Source: Streptococcus porcinus (GTDB lineage Bacteria > Bacillota > Bacilli > Lactobacillales > Streptococcaceae). Taken from it: a stretch of DNA of 64,000 bases. The notes under the pieces are model-generated. The model had not been told where the DNA came from and ran no database searches. It saw nothing but the letters and a program-made list of their open reading frames with translations. The stretch is from the NCBI RefSeq assembly GCF_900475415.1, contig NZ_LS483388.1, forward strand, positions 1,908,001 through 1,972,000. Direction: 5' to 3'. Shown here piece after piece: positions 7,672 through 17,075 of this stretch (position 1 is its first letter; every line of letters starts with the position of its first letter). The position numbers and the translations under genes are program-made.

Positions 7672-9111
7672 TTATTTTGGTTGTGCTTCACCACGGTAGT
7701 AAGCTTCTTTATCTTTAGCCTTAGCAAATTGTAATTGTGGAATAGCTAAGAAGAAGAGACATACGACGATATAACCAAGGATGCCCAAATATTTGAAGAT
7801 ATAACCAAAAGCTAACCAAGGGAACTCGAAGTCGATATTTCCATGGTAACCACCAGCTAAATCAAGTAAGCCAACTGCAATAGCACCTAAAGCAACCTGG
7901 ATCACACCAGAAATAAAGGATAAGGCAACTGCTGCTTTCCAACCACCGCGTTTATCTGCGAAAACGGCAATAGCTGCATTATCAAAGAAGACCGGTACAA
8001 AACCTGTGATGATTAGAATTGGATTTTTAAAGACAACTAATAATGTAATGGTTATCAATTGGCCAATAAGACCAAAGGCAAATCCTGAAAGAACTGCATT
8101 TGATGATCCAAAACCATAAGAAGCTGCAACATCAACAGCAGGGAATGATCCCGGCAAGAGTTTGTTAGAAATACCTTGGAAGGCATTGGTTAACTCAGAA
8201 ACAAACATCCGCACCCCTTGCATCAAGATAAAAAGATAAACTGAGAAAGTAAGTGATGTCTGTAGAATGTACATGAAGAAGGCTTGCTTAGCAGGTACAA
8301 AAGCTCCAGGTCCAATTAACTTAACATTAGACATGATGTCTGGACCAAGTACAGCTAGAATCCCACCGAAGAAGACTAACATTAAAGTAGCTGAAGCAAC
8401 AACAGTATCATGGAAAATACTTAGAAAAGTTGGTAACTTCAGATTATCAAGGTTTTCTTCTTTTTTACCAAAGAAGGGAGCTACTTTATCCACGAACCAA
8501 ATCGCAAATTGTTGTTGGTGGCCAATAGCAAAACCTCCACCGCCAGTCAAGCGTTGAGTAGCTTCAACCGTCATATTAGAGCTTACTGCCCAATAAAGTC
8601 CACAAATAATACCTACTGCCCATGCTCCAAAAGCATTTTGAAATTGCGGGATTAAAAGAAGGACAAAAACAGAAATAGTTGCTGCTTGTTGGACCATAAT
8701 GTGACCCGTAATAAAAAGAGTACGAATCTTAGTCACTTTACGAAGAGCTACCAATAGAATGTTAACCCCAAACCCAATCAGCAAGGCAGTAGTGGCAACG
8801 CTAATGAACCCCATACCTTCCAACTTGGCATTTGCTGCTGCCAAACCAAAATAAGGGTCAATAACTGCCGCTTTCAATTCAAATTTCTTAGCTAAAGCCA
8901 CTAAAATCGGTCTAAATGTAGTAACAAGACCACCCGCACCAACGTTCAAAATTAAATAGCCGACTGTTGCTTTAATGAAACCGGCAAAAACTTCATGCGG
9001 AGGTTTATTGAGTAGCATGTACCCAATCAGTACCAAAAGACCTACAAAAAAAGCTGGATTCTGCAAAATATTTTGCGAGAACCAATTTAGGGGAGCTAGG
9101 AACAATTCCAT
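7672..9111 (-). CDS. ulaA: PTS L-ascorbate EIIC membrane component
   Basis: This polytopic membrane permease transports L-ascorbate while it is phosphorylated by UlaB. The 479-aa length matches UlaA. The protein contains about eleven hydrophobic segments, the conserved FITGHIMVQQAAT segment (about residues 134-146) and the FAIGHQQQFAIW loop (about 194-205). It is the first gene of the operon, behind a promoter with a TATAAT -10 box at 9156-9161 and an overlapping cre. No UlaR-type activator gene is visible in the window. Confidence 0.94.
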   Translation of the reverse strand: MELFLAPLNWFSQNILQNPAFFVGLLVLIGYMLLNKPPHEVFAGFIKATVGYLILNVGAGGLVTTFRPILVALAKKFELKAAVIDPYFGLAAANAKLEGMGFISVATTALLIGFGVNILLVALRKVTKIRTLFITGHIMVQQAATISVFVLLLIPQFQNAFGAWAVGIICGLYWAVSSNMTVEATQRLTGGGGFAIGHQQQFAIWFVDKVAPFFGKKEENLDNLKLPTFLSIFHDTVVASATLMLVFFGGILAVLGPDIMSNVKLIGPGAFVPAKQAFFMYILQTSLTFSVYLFILMQGVRMFVSELTNAFQGISNKLLPGSFPAVDVAASYGFGSSNAVLSGFAFGLIGQLITITLLVVFKNPILIITGFVPVFFDNAAIAVFADKRGGWKAAVALSFISGVIQVALGAIAVGLLDLAGGYHGNIDFEFPWLAFGYIFKYLGILGYIVVCLFFLAIPQLQFAKAKDKEAYYRGEAQPK

Positions 9112-9155
9112 GACGACTACCTCTTTTCAAAGTTATTAAATATTTTTATATCTTT

Positions 9156-9180
9156 ATTATAAAAATTGAAAGCGTTTTAA
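9156..9180 (-). promoter_or_regulatory. ula promoter -10 box with upstream cre
   Basis: On the minus strand TATAAT lies at 9161-9156, about 45 bp before the ulaA start. Just upstream, the other-strand sequence TGAAAGCGTTTTAA at 9167-9180 matches cre at 13 of 14 positions and covers where the -35 should be. No good -35 hexamer is present, which fits activator dependence plus CcpA repression. Confidence 0.6.
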
Positions 9181-9235
9181 AAAAGACCAAGTATCACACA
9201 GCTTTGTGTTCAAAAATGGACCAGAGTCTTAAGCA

Positions 9236-9273
9236 TCAAAAAAGTATCTCCCTAAAATTAAGGAGATACTTTG
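9236..9273 (-). terminator. leuS intrinsic terminator
   Basis: An 11-bp stem (AAAGTATCTCC with GGAGATACTTT) around a 10-nt loop is followed on the minus strand by a T-run. It begins 34 bp after the leuS stop. Confidence 0.85.
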
Positions 9274-9306
9274 TTTATTCTATTATTCATAAAAGGAATA
9301 ACTGGC

Positions 9307-11808
9307 TTATTTCACGACAATATTAACCAATTTATTAGGTACAACTATGACTTTCAGCACTTCTTTACCTGCAATTTCAACTTGAACTTTTTCGTTAGCC
9401 AGAGCGACAGCTTCTAATTGATCTTTTGGTAAATCTTTGGCTACTAAAAGCTTCGCTTTAACTTTACCTTTGATTTGTACAACAATTTCAATTTCATTCT
9501 CGACGAGCTTACTCTCATCCCAAATAGGCCAAGCGACATGGGTTAATGATTCTTCTGAGCCAGTCACTTTATGCCATAATTCTTCCCCCAAGTGAGGCGC
9601 AAATGGAGCAATTAATTGGATAAAGCCTTTGGCGTAGTCAACAAAGAGACTTTCCTCTTTATTAGCTGCATTAATGAAAATCATCAGTTGAGCGATAGCT
9701 GTATTAAATTTCATGACTTCAATTTGTTCAGTAACAGCTTTAACGGTCTCATGATAAACCTTGTCCAAAGCCCCATTATTCTCAGCAACTATAGTTTTAG
9801 TCGTAATAAGTCGGTAGACGCGATCCAAGAACTTACGACTGCCCTCAAGACCTTCCTCAGACCAAGCGATAGAAGCATCAAGGGGACCCATGAACATTTC
9901 ATAAACACGCAGAGTATCCGCACCGTACTCTTCTATCACATCATCAGGATTAACGACATTCTTAAGAGACTTCGACATTTTAGCTGGTGCTTGTTCTAAT
10001 TCTTCGCCAGTTTCCATGTGGAAATAGGAACCATCACGTTTTTCAACCTTATCTGTTGCCACAAGCGCCCCGCGATGATCACGATAGCTTGTTCCCAAAA
10101 TCATTCCTTGGTTAAAGAGCTTTTGGAATGGCTCTTTAGTCGGCACAATCCCTAAATCGTAAAGAACCTTATGCCAGAATCGCGCATAGAGCAAGTGAAG
10201 AACAGCATGCTCCGCACCACCCACGTAAATATCAACCGGCAACCATTGTTTTAATAATTCGGGATCTGCCAAAGCCTGATCATTATGAGGATCAATATAG
10301 CGTAAATAGTACCAACTAGATCCTGCCCATTGGGGCATCGTATTAGTCTCGCGACGACCTTTAACACCATCTTCACGAACCACTTCTAACCAATCCGTAA
10401 GATTGGCCAAAGGCGACTCACCAGTGCCTGAAGGACGAATATCACCCGTTACAGGAAGAATCAACGGTAGTTGATCTTCTGGCACAGCTGTTGAAGTCCC
10501 ATCCTCCCAATGTATAATCGGAATTGGTTCCCCCCAATAGCGTTGACGTGAAAAGAGCCAATCACGTAAGCGATAAGTCACTTTCTCATTGCCAACTTGC
10601 TGTTCTTCCAACCAAGCAACCATTTTAGCGATGGCATCTTCTTTGTTGAGACCATTTAGGAAGTCAGAATTAATATGAAGTCCATCTTCTGTGTAGGCTG
10701 CTTCCTCAACATTACCCCCTTCTAAAACAGGAATAATGTCAAGATCAAATTGCTTCGCAAATTCCCAATCACGTTCATCATGAGCAGGAACGGCCATAAT
10801 AGCACCTGTTCCATAGCTTGCTAAAACATAGTCAGCAATCCAAATCGGCATTGCTTGTCCATTTACTGGGTTAATGGCATAGCTACCAGTCCAAACACCC
10901 GTTTTTTCTTTGGCTAAGTCTGTACGCGCTAAATCTGATTTAAGGCTTGCCTGACGTTTATATTCAGCTACCGCTTCAGCTTGTTCTGTACTCGTAATAG
11001 CATCAACAAGCGCATGCTCTGGAGCCAGAACTGCATAGGTAGCTCCAAACAAGGTGTCAGGACGAGTGGTGAAAACAGTGAAACTTTCGCTAGAATCCTT
11101 AACTGCAAATGTGACATTAGCCCCTACTGATTTACCAATCCAATTCCTTTGCATGTCTTTGATGGACTCTGGCCAATCTACTTCTTCAAGGTCTTCGAGA
11201 AGTCGTTCCGCATAGGCTGTGATTTTAAGCATCCACTGACGCATTGGTTTACGGACAACTGGATAACCACCACGTTCTGAAGTTCCATCAGGTAGTACTT
11301 CCTCATTAGCAATTGCAGTTCCAAGCTCTTCAACCCAGTTGACAGGTACTTCGGCTTCATAAGCCAAGCCTTTTTCATAGAGTTTCGTAAAAATCCATTG
11401 TGTCCACTTATAATAGTTGGGATCTGTTGTATTGATTTCTCGCTCCCAGTCATAGGAGAAACCTAGAGCATTAATTTGACGCTTGAAATTGGCAATGTTT
11501 TCTGCTGTAAATTCAGCGGGATCATTTCCAGTGTCCATAGCATATTGTTCAGCCGGCAACCCAAAAGCATCCCATCCCATTGGATGAAGGACATTATAGC
11601 CTTGAGCCCGTTTAAAACGGCTCAAAATATCAGTAGCTGTATAGCCCTCAGGGTGACCAACGTGTAAGCCAGCACCAGAAGGATAAGGAAACATATCTAA
11701 AGCATAAAATTTAGGTTTTGAAGCATCCGTTCCCGTTTTAAAGGTATGATTTTTAGCCCAGTAAGCCTGCCATTTAGGCTCTATTTCTTTGTGATTATAA
11801 AATGTCAT
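9307..11808 (-). CDS. leuS: leucyl-tRNA synthetase
   Basis: This class I aminoacyl-tRNA synthetase charges tRNA-Leu. At 833 aa it is full length. It carries the HIGH-type motif as HVGHPEGY (residues 50-57), the editing domain ([12 protein letters not shown], about 245-256), the KMSKS motif in [10 protein letters not shown] (about 618-627) and a C-terminal anticodon-binding region. It is transcribed alone: a terminator follows, and the gene upstream is an unrelated surface protein. I see no T-box leader in the 165 bp before it, so its control differs from that of Bacillus leuS. Confidence 0.97.
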   Translation of the reverse strand: MTFYNHKEIEPKWQAYWAKNHTFKTGTDASKPKFYALDMFPYPSGAGLHVGHPEGYTATDILSRFKRAQGYNVLHPMGWDAFGLPAEQYAMDTGNDPAEFTAENIANFKRQINALGFSYDWEREINTTDPNYYKWTQWIFTKLYEKGLAYEAEVPVNWVEELGTAIANEEVLPDGTSERGGYPVVRKPMRQWMLKITAYAERLLEDLEEVDWPESIKDMQRNWIGKSVGANVTFAVKDSSESFTVFTTRPDTLFGATYAVLAPEHALVDAITSTEQAEAVAEYKRQASLKSDLARTDLAKEKTGVWTGSYAINPVNGQAMPIWIADYVLASYGTGAIMAVPAHDERDWEFAKQFDLDIIPVLEGGNVEEAAYTEDGLHINSDFLNGLNKEDAIAKMVAWLEEQQVGNEKVTYRLRDWLFSRQRYWGEPIPIIHWEDGTSTAVPEDQLPLILPVTGDIRPSGTGESPLANLTDWLEVVREDGVKGRRETNTMPQWAGSSWYYLRYIDPHNDQALADPELLKQWLPVDIYVGGAEHAVLHLLYARFWHKVLYDLGIVPTKEPFQKLFNQGMILGTSYRDHRGALVATDKVEKRDGSYFHMETGEELEQAPAKMSKSLKNVVNPDDVIEEYGADTLRVYEMFMGPLDASIAWSEEGLEGSRKFLDRVYRLITTKTIVAENNGALDKVYHETVKAVTEQIEVMKFNTAIAQLMIFINAANKEESLFVDYAKGFIQLIAPFAPHLGEELWHKVTGSEESLTHVAWPIWDESKLVENEIEIVVQIKGKVKAKLLVAKDLPKDQLEAVALANEKVQVEIAGKEVLKVIVVPNKLVNIVVK

Positions 11809-11932
11809 ATGGAATCTCCCATGTCAAAAGTCTAGTTCTTTCTATTATAGCATGAAATCAATGGTTAATAAATGGGGAATCACAAGCAATAGCTCTTTTT
11901 TCGCTTATAAGTGTTATAACTAGCAATGACCA

Positions 11933-11957
11933 AAAAAAGACGGGAATCCCCATCTTT
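11933..11957 (-). terminator. weak terminator after the GA-module surface protein
   Basis: AAAAGA-C-GGG and CCC-CA-TCTTTT arms form an imperfect hairpin with A/T flanks 17 bp after the stop codon. On the minus strand it ends in a T-run. Confidence 0.55.
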
Positions 11958-11973
11958 TCAATACTCTAAATCA

Positions 11974-12861
11974 TTACTGTTTTTTACGTTTTGTACCGTA
12001 TGCTACCATACCTGAAGCTGCTATAACAGACATTGCAATTGCTGTTAAGATTGGGCTGTTATCTTCACCAGTTACAGGTAAAGTTGATGCGTAATGAGAT
12101 GCTTTATCTGATCGTGGCATTGCTTGTGGTGCCGCACTTTCCGCAATTCTCTTTGTTTCTTGTGGACGATTTGTTTCTTGAGCCACCTCGTTTTGTTTTG
12201 CTTTTTCTTGTTCTTTTTCGTTATCAACTGTTTCGGTTGTATCTTTTGTAAGTGATTCAACCATTTCTTCTGTATGTGGCTCAGTTGTTTCTCCTGAGTT
12301 TTCTGTATCGGAATCAGTTGTCTCTACTTCTGTTTCTGGTTTTTCTGGTTGAACAGCTTCACTTTCCGAATTCTTATCTTCCGTATTTTCAACTTTTCCT
12401 TCTTCCTCATTTTCAAGAATTTCAGGATGTTCTTCGGCTACTTCGCGTTTAAGTTCTTCTTCTAACTTATCTTTGTGGATTGCTCTTAAACTTGGTAGCG
12501 TTTGCTTCAAGAATTCTTCTAGACCTTCAATTGTTTTTGCAGAATCTGCTATTTTTTTTATTAAACTACTAGCTCCTAATGCTTCTAACTCCTCTAAAGC
12601 GTCCTTTTTAGCAGTTTCTAATTGAACCTCTTTATCAACTTTTTCAACCTTTTTCGACTTTTCTTTAGCAGATTCTAATGTCTCTTCTTTTTTGGCTTCT
12701 TCATTTTTTTCAGAATTTTCTTTTGCCACTACTGGTGATGGATCGTTACTTACTTCATGCGCTGATACAACGCTTCCCCCTGCTAAGACAGCCACAGAAA
12801 CAGCTGCTAAACCGTAGGCAGATTTTCTGAGGTAGTATTTCATACGCTTATTTTCTTTCAT
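11974..12861 (-). CDS. LPXTG wall-anchored protein with a single GA (albumin-binding-type) module
   Basis: This 295-aa surface protein has a YSIRK-like signal (YYLRKSAYGLAAVSVAVLAG, residues 9-28; cleavage likely after Ala34) and an LPVTGE sorting signal (261-266) followed by a membrane helix and the tail KRKKQ. Residues about 80-125 read like a GA module, the three-helix albumin-binding domain of protein G, MAG and ZAG: note ALEELEALGASSLIKKIADS and the AKTIEGLEEFLKQ helix. The rest (35-80 and 126-255) is Lys/Glu/Thr-rich and probably extended. No IgG-binding B domain is present. Serum albumin binding is inferred from the module and is untested. The gene stands alone between leuS and nusG. 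Confidence 0.82.
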   Translation of the reverse strand: MKENKRMKYYLRKSAYGLAAVSVAVLAGGSVVSAHEVSNDPSPVVAKENSEKNEEAKKEETLESAKEKSKKVEKVDKEVQLETAKKDALEELEALGASSLIKKIADSAKTIEGLEEFLKQTLPSLRAIHKDKLEEELKREVAEEHPEILENEEEGKVENTEDKNSESEAVQPEKPETEVETTDSDTENSGETTEPHTEEMVESLTKDTTETVDNEKEQEKAKQNEVAQETNRPQETKRIAESAAPQAMPRSDKASHYASTLPVTGEDNSPILTAIAMSVIAASGMVAYGTKRKKQ

Positions 12862-12925
12862 TTCAACTCCTTTTCTTATTTAAAGATAATTTTTATAACC
12901 TTTTTCTAAACATAAGGCTAATGAT

Positions 12926-12954
12926 ATTATAACTTTTTATTTTCATTAAATCAA
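12926..12954 (-). promoter_or_regulatory. promoter of the GA-module surface protein
   Basis: On the minus strand TTGATT (12954-12949) and TATAAT (12931-12926) are 17 bp apart, leaving a leader of about 55 nt before the start codon. Confidence 0.7.
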
Positions 12955-13012
12955 TATTGGTTTATTGTATTTGTTTATTAATTACATTACAAAAAAATGT
13001 CAGTTTTAAACA

Positions 13013-13046
13013 AAAAAGCACTAGACTACATATCTAGCACTTGATT
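13013..13046 (-). terminator. hairpin after nusG
   Basis: A CTAGA/TCTAG stem extended by three outer pairs across a two-base mismatch, followed on the minus strand by six T, lies 24 bp after the nusG stop. It is an imperfect but plausible terminator. Confidence 0.55.
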
Positions 13047-13069
13047 TTTCTAATTTTTATCACATATCA

Positions 13070-13612
13070 TTATTGCAACTCTGCAATCTGATATAGCTCA
13101 ACTTCGGCAATGGTTTCAGAACCAAACATATTAAGCGTTAATTTAACCTTATTGTTCTCAATCTCAACAACTCGACCTTCTTGTCCCATGAAGGCCCCAT
13201 CAATGATTTGAACAACATCACCTTCTTTGATATTAGTGTCGAAGACATCAATCGTTTGTCCCATTGAAAGGAGGATTGAACGAATCTCTTCTTCAAGTAA
13301 CGGGGTTGGTTTTGAACGGTTCCCGTGAGAACCAACAAATCCTGTAACATTTGGCGTATTACGAACAACAAACCAAGCTTCATCCGTCATAACCATTTCC
13401 ACTAAAACGTATCCAGGGAAGCGATTTTCTTCAACTTCTTTGGTTTGACCATTTTTTTCAATATTCACTGTTTGTGTAGGAATCTCAACACGTAGAATAT
13501 TGTCTAACATATTGTAGGTTTGAGCACGTTGCAAGAGGTTTTCTTTCACTTTATTTTCATAACCAGAATAAGTTTGAAGCACAAACCAACCCTTATCAAA
13601 TGAGTCTAACAT
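13070..13612 (-). CDS. nusG: transcription termination/antitermination factor NusG
   Basis: This elongation factor binds RNA polymerase and modulates pausing and termination. The start chosen is MLDSFDKGWFVLQTYSGYEN (ATG at 13612, AGGAAA ribosome binding site), giving 180 aa, the usual streptococcal length. A longer open frame runs upstream through the promoter and leader hairpin and is not real. The NGN domain contains FPGYVLVEM and VRNTPNVTGFVG; the KOW domain contains GDVVQIIDGAFMGQEGRV. Unlike many bacteria, where secE-nusG are cotranscribed, nusG here has its own strong promoter, and secE has a terminator before it. Confidence 0.95.
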   Translation of the reverse strand: MLDSFDKGWFVLQTYSGYENKVKENLLQRAQTYNMLDNILRVEIPTQTVNIEKNGQTKEVEENRFPGYVLVEMVMTDEAWFVVRNTPNVTGFVGSHGNRSKPTPLLEEEIRSILLSMGQTIDVFDTNIKEGDVVQIIDGAFMGQEGRVVEIENNKVKLTLNMFGSETIAEVELYQIAELQ

Positions 13613-13632
13613 ATATTTTCCTTTCATCAGAA

Positions 13633-13652
13633 AAAAGCCTAAGACGGCTTTT
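13633..13652 (-). terminator. terminator-like hairpin in the nusG leader (possible attenuator)
   Basis: On the minus strand AAAAGCC and GGCTTTT form a 7-bp stem with a 6-nt loop, followed by T's. It lies about 14 nt after the expected transcription start and ends about 20 nt before the nusG ATG, so it sits between the promoter and the ribosome binding site. The A-U-rich stem base and short U-tract suggest a weak, factor-sensitive terminator. Confidence 0.6.
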
Positions 13653-13672
13653 GGAATGATTTCGTTACCCTC

Positions 13673-13701
13673 ATTATAATCCAAGTCCCTAGTCCTGTCA
13701 A
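13673..13701 (-). promoter_or_regulatory. nusG promoter
   Basis: On the minus strand TTGACA (13701-13696) and TATAAT (13678-13673) are exactly 17 bp apart, a near-perfect sigma-A promoter. It lies downstream of the secE terminator. Confidence 0.85.
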
Positions 13702-13720
13702 TGATTTCCTGAATGCAAAC

Positions 13721-13746
13721 AAAAAAAGCCGAAGGATGTCGGCCTT
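13721..13746 (-). terminator. intrinsic terminator of rpmG-secE
   Basis: On the minus strand AAGGCCGA and TCGGCTT arms (one bulged base) around a 6-nt loop are followed by seven T. It begins a few bases after the secE stop and separates secE from nusG. Confidence 0.85.
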
Positions 13747-13749
13747 GTT

Positions 13750-13929
13750 TTAGTTAAAATAGGTAATTATTGATAAGATACCTTTAGATAATAGGTGGTC
13801 AAAAATGAAAATAATAATAGTAAAGAATGCAGTGTATTCAAGTACTGCAATAAAATCTTTCCAACGTTGTTTTCTATTTGGCCAGGTTGTATCTTTCAAT
13901 AATGTAAAAATACCACTGATAAATCCCAT
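13750..13929 (-). CDS. secE: preprotein translocase subunit SecE
   Basis: This small membrane subunit of the SecYEG channel is 59 aa, normal for Firmicutes. It starts MGFISGIFTLLKDTTWPNRK at 13929 with an AGGAGA ribosome binding site. The conserved WPNRKQ amphipathic segment (residues 16-21) precedes one transmembrane helix (about 33-50). It lies 9 bp after rpmG. The long C-terminal helix end (SIITYFN) completes the subunit. Confidence 0.93.
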   Translation of the reverse strand: MGFISGIFTLLKDTTWPNRKQRWKDFIAVLEYTAFFTIIIFIFDHLLSKGILSIITYFN

Positions 13930-13938
13930 CAGACTCTC

Positions 13939-14091
13939 CTAACGTGTTTCTTTATGTAACGTATACTTTTTACAATGTTTACAAAATTTATTTACTTCTA
14001 GTCGTGTCGCTTTAGGCGTACTACTAACCCCAATTGAATAGTTTCGGCTCCCACACTCGACACAGGCTAGGCTTGCTTTTTTCTGTGCCAT
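13939..14091 (-). CDS. rpmG: 50S ribosomal protein L33, zinc-binding form
   Basis: This 50-aa ribosomal protein begins [20 protein letters not shown] at 14091, behind a strong GGAGG site. It keeps both cysteine pairs, CVEC (residues 10-13) and CKHC (37-40), so it is the zinc-containing paralogue rather than a zinc-independent replacement. It is followed by secE after 9 bp, the usual rpmG-secE order of Firmicutes. Streptococci commonly carry further L33 copies elsewhere. Confidence 0.93.
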   Translation of the reverse strand: MAQKKASLACVECGSRNYSIGVSSTPKATRLEVNKFCKHCKKYTLHKETR

Positions 14092-14139
14092 AGCGCCCTC
14101 CGTAGAGATATTCTAACACGAATTATTCAATTGCGCAAG

Positions 14140-16443
14140 CTATCTAAAATAGTCAACAATCCCATCCCATATACTTTTTGCTTTCTCTTTTAAGCCATAG
14201 TTATTGACTGCATCAGAAATTGATTTTGAAGCATCTTCAGCTGATTTTCTAAGATTATCGATAATATCATGAGAATCTTGAGCAGTTTCAGTACTTGTTT
14301 CATTTATTCCATAGACCGCCGAAATACCATTGGCAGCATAGGCGTTATCGACCTTAAACTGACTACCTTTAGTATAAGGTAAAATATAAGAGGCCTGCGT
14401 ACTAAAGATTGCTGAGGCTGTTCCGGCGCTCGAGTCTGATAAATAATGATGCTCATCTGTCTTATTAAAGCCTATCCACTGACTAATAACAACGTCTGGG
14501 GTATACCCAATAACCCATTGGTCACCTGATAAATCTGGATTAAAATCTGTTTCTGTGGTCCCTGTCTTACCAGCTAAGGTATAGCCATAGACATTAGCAT
14601 TAACAGCAGAGCCGTTTGAAAACGTTCCCAACATCATACTGGTCATCTTATCAGCAACAGATTGACCAATGACACGTTTGGATTGATCCGAGTGCTCTTT
14701 GACAACTTTCCCGCTTGCAGTTTCAATTTTAGTAATAAAGTGAGCTTTGTGCATCACTCCATTATTAGCAAATGCCGAATAAGCCTGAGCCATTTCAAGT
14801 GGATTCGTCGTAATACTACCACCTAAAGCAATTCCTAATTCTTTACTAGAAGAAGGCATATCTAAGCCAAATTTTTTACCATAAGCTATGGCCTTATCAA
14901 TCCCCAAATCCTTAACCGTTGCAACAGCTGGGATATTATAAGAATTAGCTAAGGCTTGATACATTGGCACATCTTCCGACTCATAATTTCCATAGTTATG
15001 AGGTTTATAGTCACCAAAATCACGAACTGTATTTGGTAAGAGCTTATCTATAGACCAACCAGAAGCTATGGCAGGGGCGTAGACAATCAACGGTTTAATG
15101 GAAGAAGCTGGGCTACGTTTTGCTTGTGTAGCATAGTTGAAACTACGAAACTCTTGCTTACCATCAGCATTAACCCTTCCTACAAGTCCACGAACACCGC
15201 CAGTTTTAGGGTCTAACGCAACACTAGCGCCTTGAGCACTTGTCCCATCGTAAGCGGAAACAGGAAAAAGATTAGCCGTATTGAAAGTCGTTTGCATACC
15301 TGTTTGGTAATTCTGGTCTAATTCAGTGTAAATTTTATAACCATTATTAACCAAGTCCTTTTCTGAAATACCATAAGTAGAGATAGCTTCATTAATAACT
15401 GCATCAAAATAGGATGGGTATTTATAGTCATCTGATTTGCCAACATAAGTGTCTGCTAAACGATTACCAATACCAATAGACTTAGCTTCTTGGGCCTGTT
15501 GCTTGGTAATCTTACCAGCATCAACCATGACAGATAAAACGGTATCTCGCCGATTAGTCGCATTCTTAATAGAATAAAGAGGATTATAAATTTCTGGACC
15601 CTTCAGCATTCCTGCCAAAGTGGCCGCCTCATCTAACGTCAAATTCGCTGCGCTTGTTCCAAAGTACTTTCGACTGGCGTCTTCGACACCCCAAATCCCA
15701 TTCCCAAAGTAAGAATTATTGAGGTACATGGTTAAAATTTCTTTTTTACTGTACTTTTTGGTTAATTCTAAAGCTAAGAAAAATTCACGCGCTTTACGTT
15801 TAATTGTTTGATCTTGGGAAAGATAAGCATTCTTTGCTAATTGTTGCGTAATTGTTGAGCCACCACCAAAATGTCCCGCAGTAGCAACTGCCAGTAAGAA
15901 ACGGCTAAGGTTAATACCGTTATTTTCATAAAAAGTGCGATCCTCAGTTGCAATAACAGCATTCTCAAGATTGTCAGAAATAGCATCCAACTCTACATAA
16001 GTTCCTTTTTGACCTGATAAACTTCCTGCATACTCTGCTTTATTGTCATAAATAACAGTTGTTGCCTTTAATGCATTCTGTAAATCTGAAACCTTGGCCG
16101 TCTTGGATAAGTAAAAAAGATATGATCCTATCGCTAAAACAAGCGTCCCAATGACAATCAGGAAAATTTTTCCAATATGATACCGACGCCAAAAACGCCT
16201 AATTGGATTTCGAGGAGAGGGCAAGATAGCCTCCAACTTCTGCTTCCAAGCAGGCTCTTGTTTTTGTGAGTTCCCTGAGAGCCCCCGCCTCCTGTGAAAG
16301 GAGGCTTTTGCTAACTCTCCTTGGCTAGCTGTCTGAGATTCTTCAGTTAAACCATCAGAAATTTTGTAGGCTTCTCGTTCTTTTTGTTTTTCCGCATATT
16401 TTTTGGGTAAAAACTTCTTTTCAAGTAATTCTAAAAGTGTCAT
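14140..16443 (-). CDS. pbp2A: penicillin-binding protein 2A, bifunctional transglycosylase/transpeptidase
   Basis: This class A PBP polymerises glycan strands and crosslinks peptides at the membrane. In 767 aa it has a basic cytoplasmic N-terminus (about 1-90), one transmembrane helix (91-112), a GT51 domain with catalytic Glu167 in EDRTFYENN and GGSTITQQLAKN (194-205), and a transpeptidase domain with SSIK (447-450, nucleophile Ser447), SYN (501-503) and KTG (626-628). All motifs are intact. It lies 48 bp upstream of rpmG-secE, the arrangement I recall from other streptococci. Confidence 0.94.
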   Translation of the reverse strand: MTLLELLEKKFLPKKYAEKQKEREAYKISDGLTEESQTASQGELAKASFHRRRGLSGNSQKQEPAWKQKLEAILPSPRNPIRRFWRRYHIGKIFLIVIGTLVLAIGSYLFYLSKTAKVSDLQNALKATTVIYDNKAEYAGSLSGQKGTYVELDAISDNLENAVIATEDRTFYENNGINLSRFLLAVATAGHFGGGSTITQQLAKNAYLSQDQTIKRKAREFFLALELTKKYSKKEILTMYLNNSYFGNGIWGVEDASRKYFGTSAANLTLDEAATLAGMLKGPEIYNPLYSIKNATNRRDTVLSVMVDAGKITKQQAQEAKSIGIGNRLADTYVGKSDDYKYPSYFDAVINEAISTYGISEKDLVNNGYKIYTELDQNYQTGMQTTFNTANLFPVSAYDGTSAQGASVALDPKTGGVRGLVGRVNADGKQEFRSFNYATQAKRSPASSIKPLIVYAPAIASGWSIDKLLPNTVRDFGDYKPHNYGNYESEDVPMYQALANSYNIPAVATVKDLGIDKAIAYGKKFGLDMPSSSKELGIALGGSITTNPLEMAQAYSAFANNGVMHKAHFITKIETASGKVVKEHSDQSKRVIGQSVADKMTSMMLGTFSNGSAVNANVYGYTLAGKTGTTETDFNPDLSGDQWVIGYTPDVVISQWIGFNKTDEHHYLSDSSAGTASAIFSTQASYILPYTKGSQFKVDNAYAANGISAVYGINETSTETAQDSHDIIDNLRKSAEDASKSISDAVNNYGLKEKAKSIWDGIVDYFR

Positions 16444-16475
16444 AGTGTTATTATACCACTATGGGCAGTCAAGTT

Positions 16476-16862
16476 CTAGTTTGAACCAGTTTGAACAGGT
16501 TTAGAATAGGCAATTCCATCAACTTGGAAGAGCAAACCCTCAGGCCCTCCATCTTGAGCAAACTCTGTTTGAATAGATTTACGAGCTGGGTATTTGCCAT
16601 TAAATCGCTCTTTTATCACTTTTTCTAAAATTGGAAGATTCCAGACATCACGAAACAGACAATCCATTTTAACAACTGCTTCTAAACTTAAACCAACCAA
16701 TCCGAGACGTCGTTCCATTTCATCGAAAGCACCATTAATCTGGTCTTCAATTGGTTGTCCGACATTTCCAGTGCAAAAATTCAAAAAATAAAAATCACCT
16801 GCTTCCACAAGCCCTGTGTGAGCAGATTCTTCATTTACATCGTAACGTCTAATAGTTTTCAT
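16476..16862 (-). CDS. RidA/YjgF-family protein
   Basis: This 128-aa protein belongs to the RidA family, whose members hydrolyse reactive enamine/imine intermediates from PLP enzymes. It shows the family's QIEDQINGAFDEMERRL-like helix (about residues 37-54, here with IEDQ), a VVKMDCLFRD strand and the KYPARKSIQ segment (about 90-98), whose Arg is the substrate carboxylate ligand in active RidA. It lies 32 bp upstream of pbp2A and may share its transcript. It belongs to a divergent subgroup, so catalytic activity is inferred. Confidence 0.8.
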   Translation of the reverse strand: MKTIRRYDVNEESAHTGLVEAGDFYFLNFCTGNVGQPIEDQINGAFDEMERRLGLVGLSLEAVVKMDCLFRDVWNLPILEKVIKERFNGKYPARKSIQTEFAQDGGPEGLLFQVDGIAYSKPVQTGSN

Positions 16863-17075
16863 TAGGTATCCTTTTTTACTAATCAGTTTTTACTTATTAT
16901 ACCAATTTATTAAGGAAATCCTATATCAAAAAAATTAAAAATACTTCTTTTTATCCTAAAAGACAAAGACTACCGTTAACCCAACTTAAAAGGTAGGTAC
17001 ACGGTTTCCAGTCATCCAAAACAAAGAAACATGCTATAATGGTACTATATCTTATAATAAATATTTAGAAAGAAC

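Noticed and set aside
11809..11973. T-box leader for leuS
   Set aside because: The region upstream of leuS is too short, with no specifier-loop-like structure or T-box sequence; it holds an ordinary promoter and the neighbour's terminator.
12033..12452. Several open frames on both strands inside the GA-module surface protein gene
   Set aside because: The low-complexity Glu/Lys/Thr coding sequence leaves other frames open; these have no ribosome binding sites or recognisable protein features.
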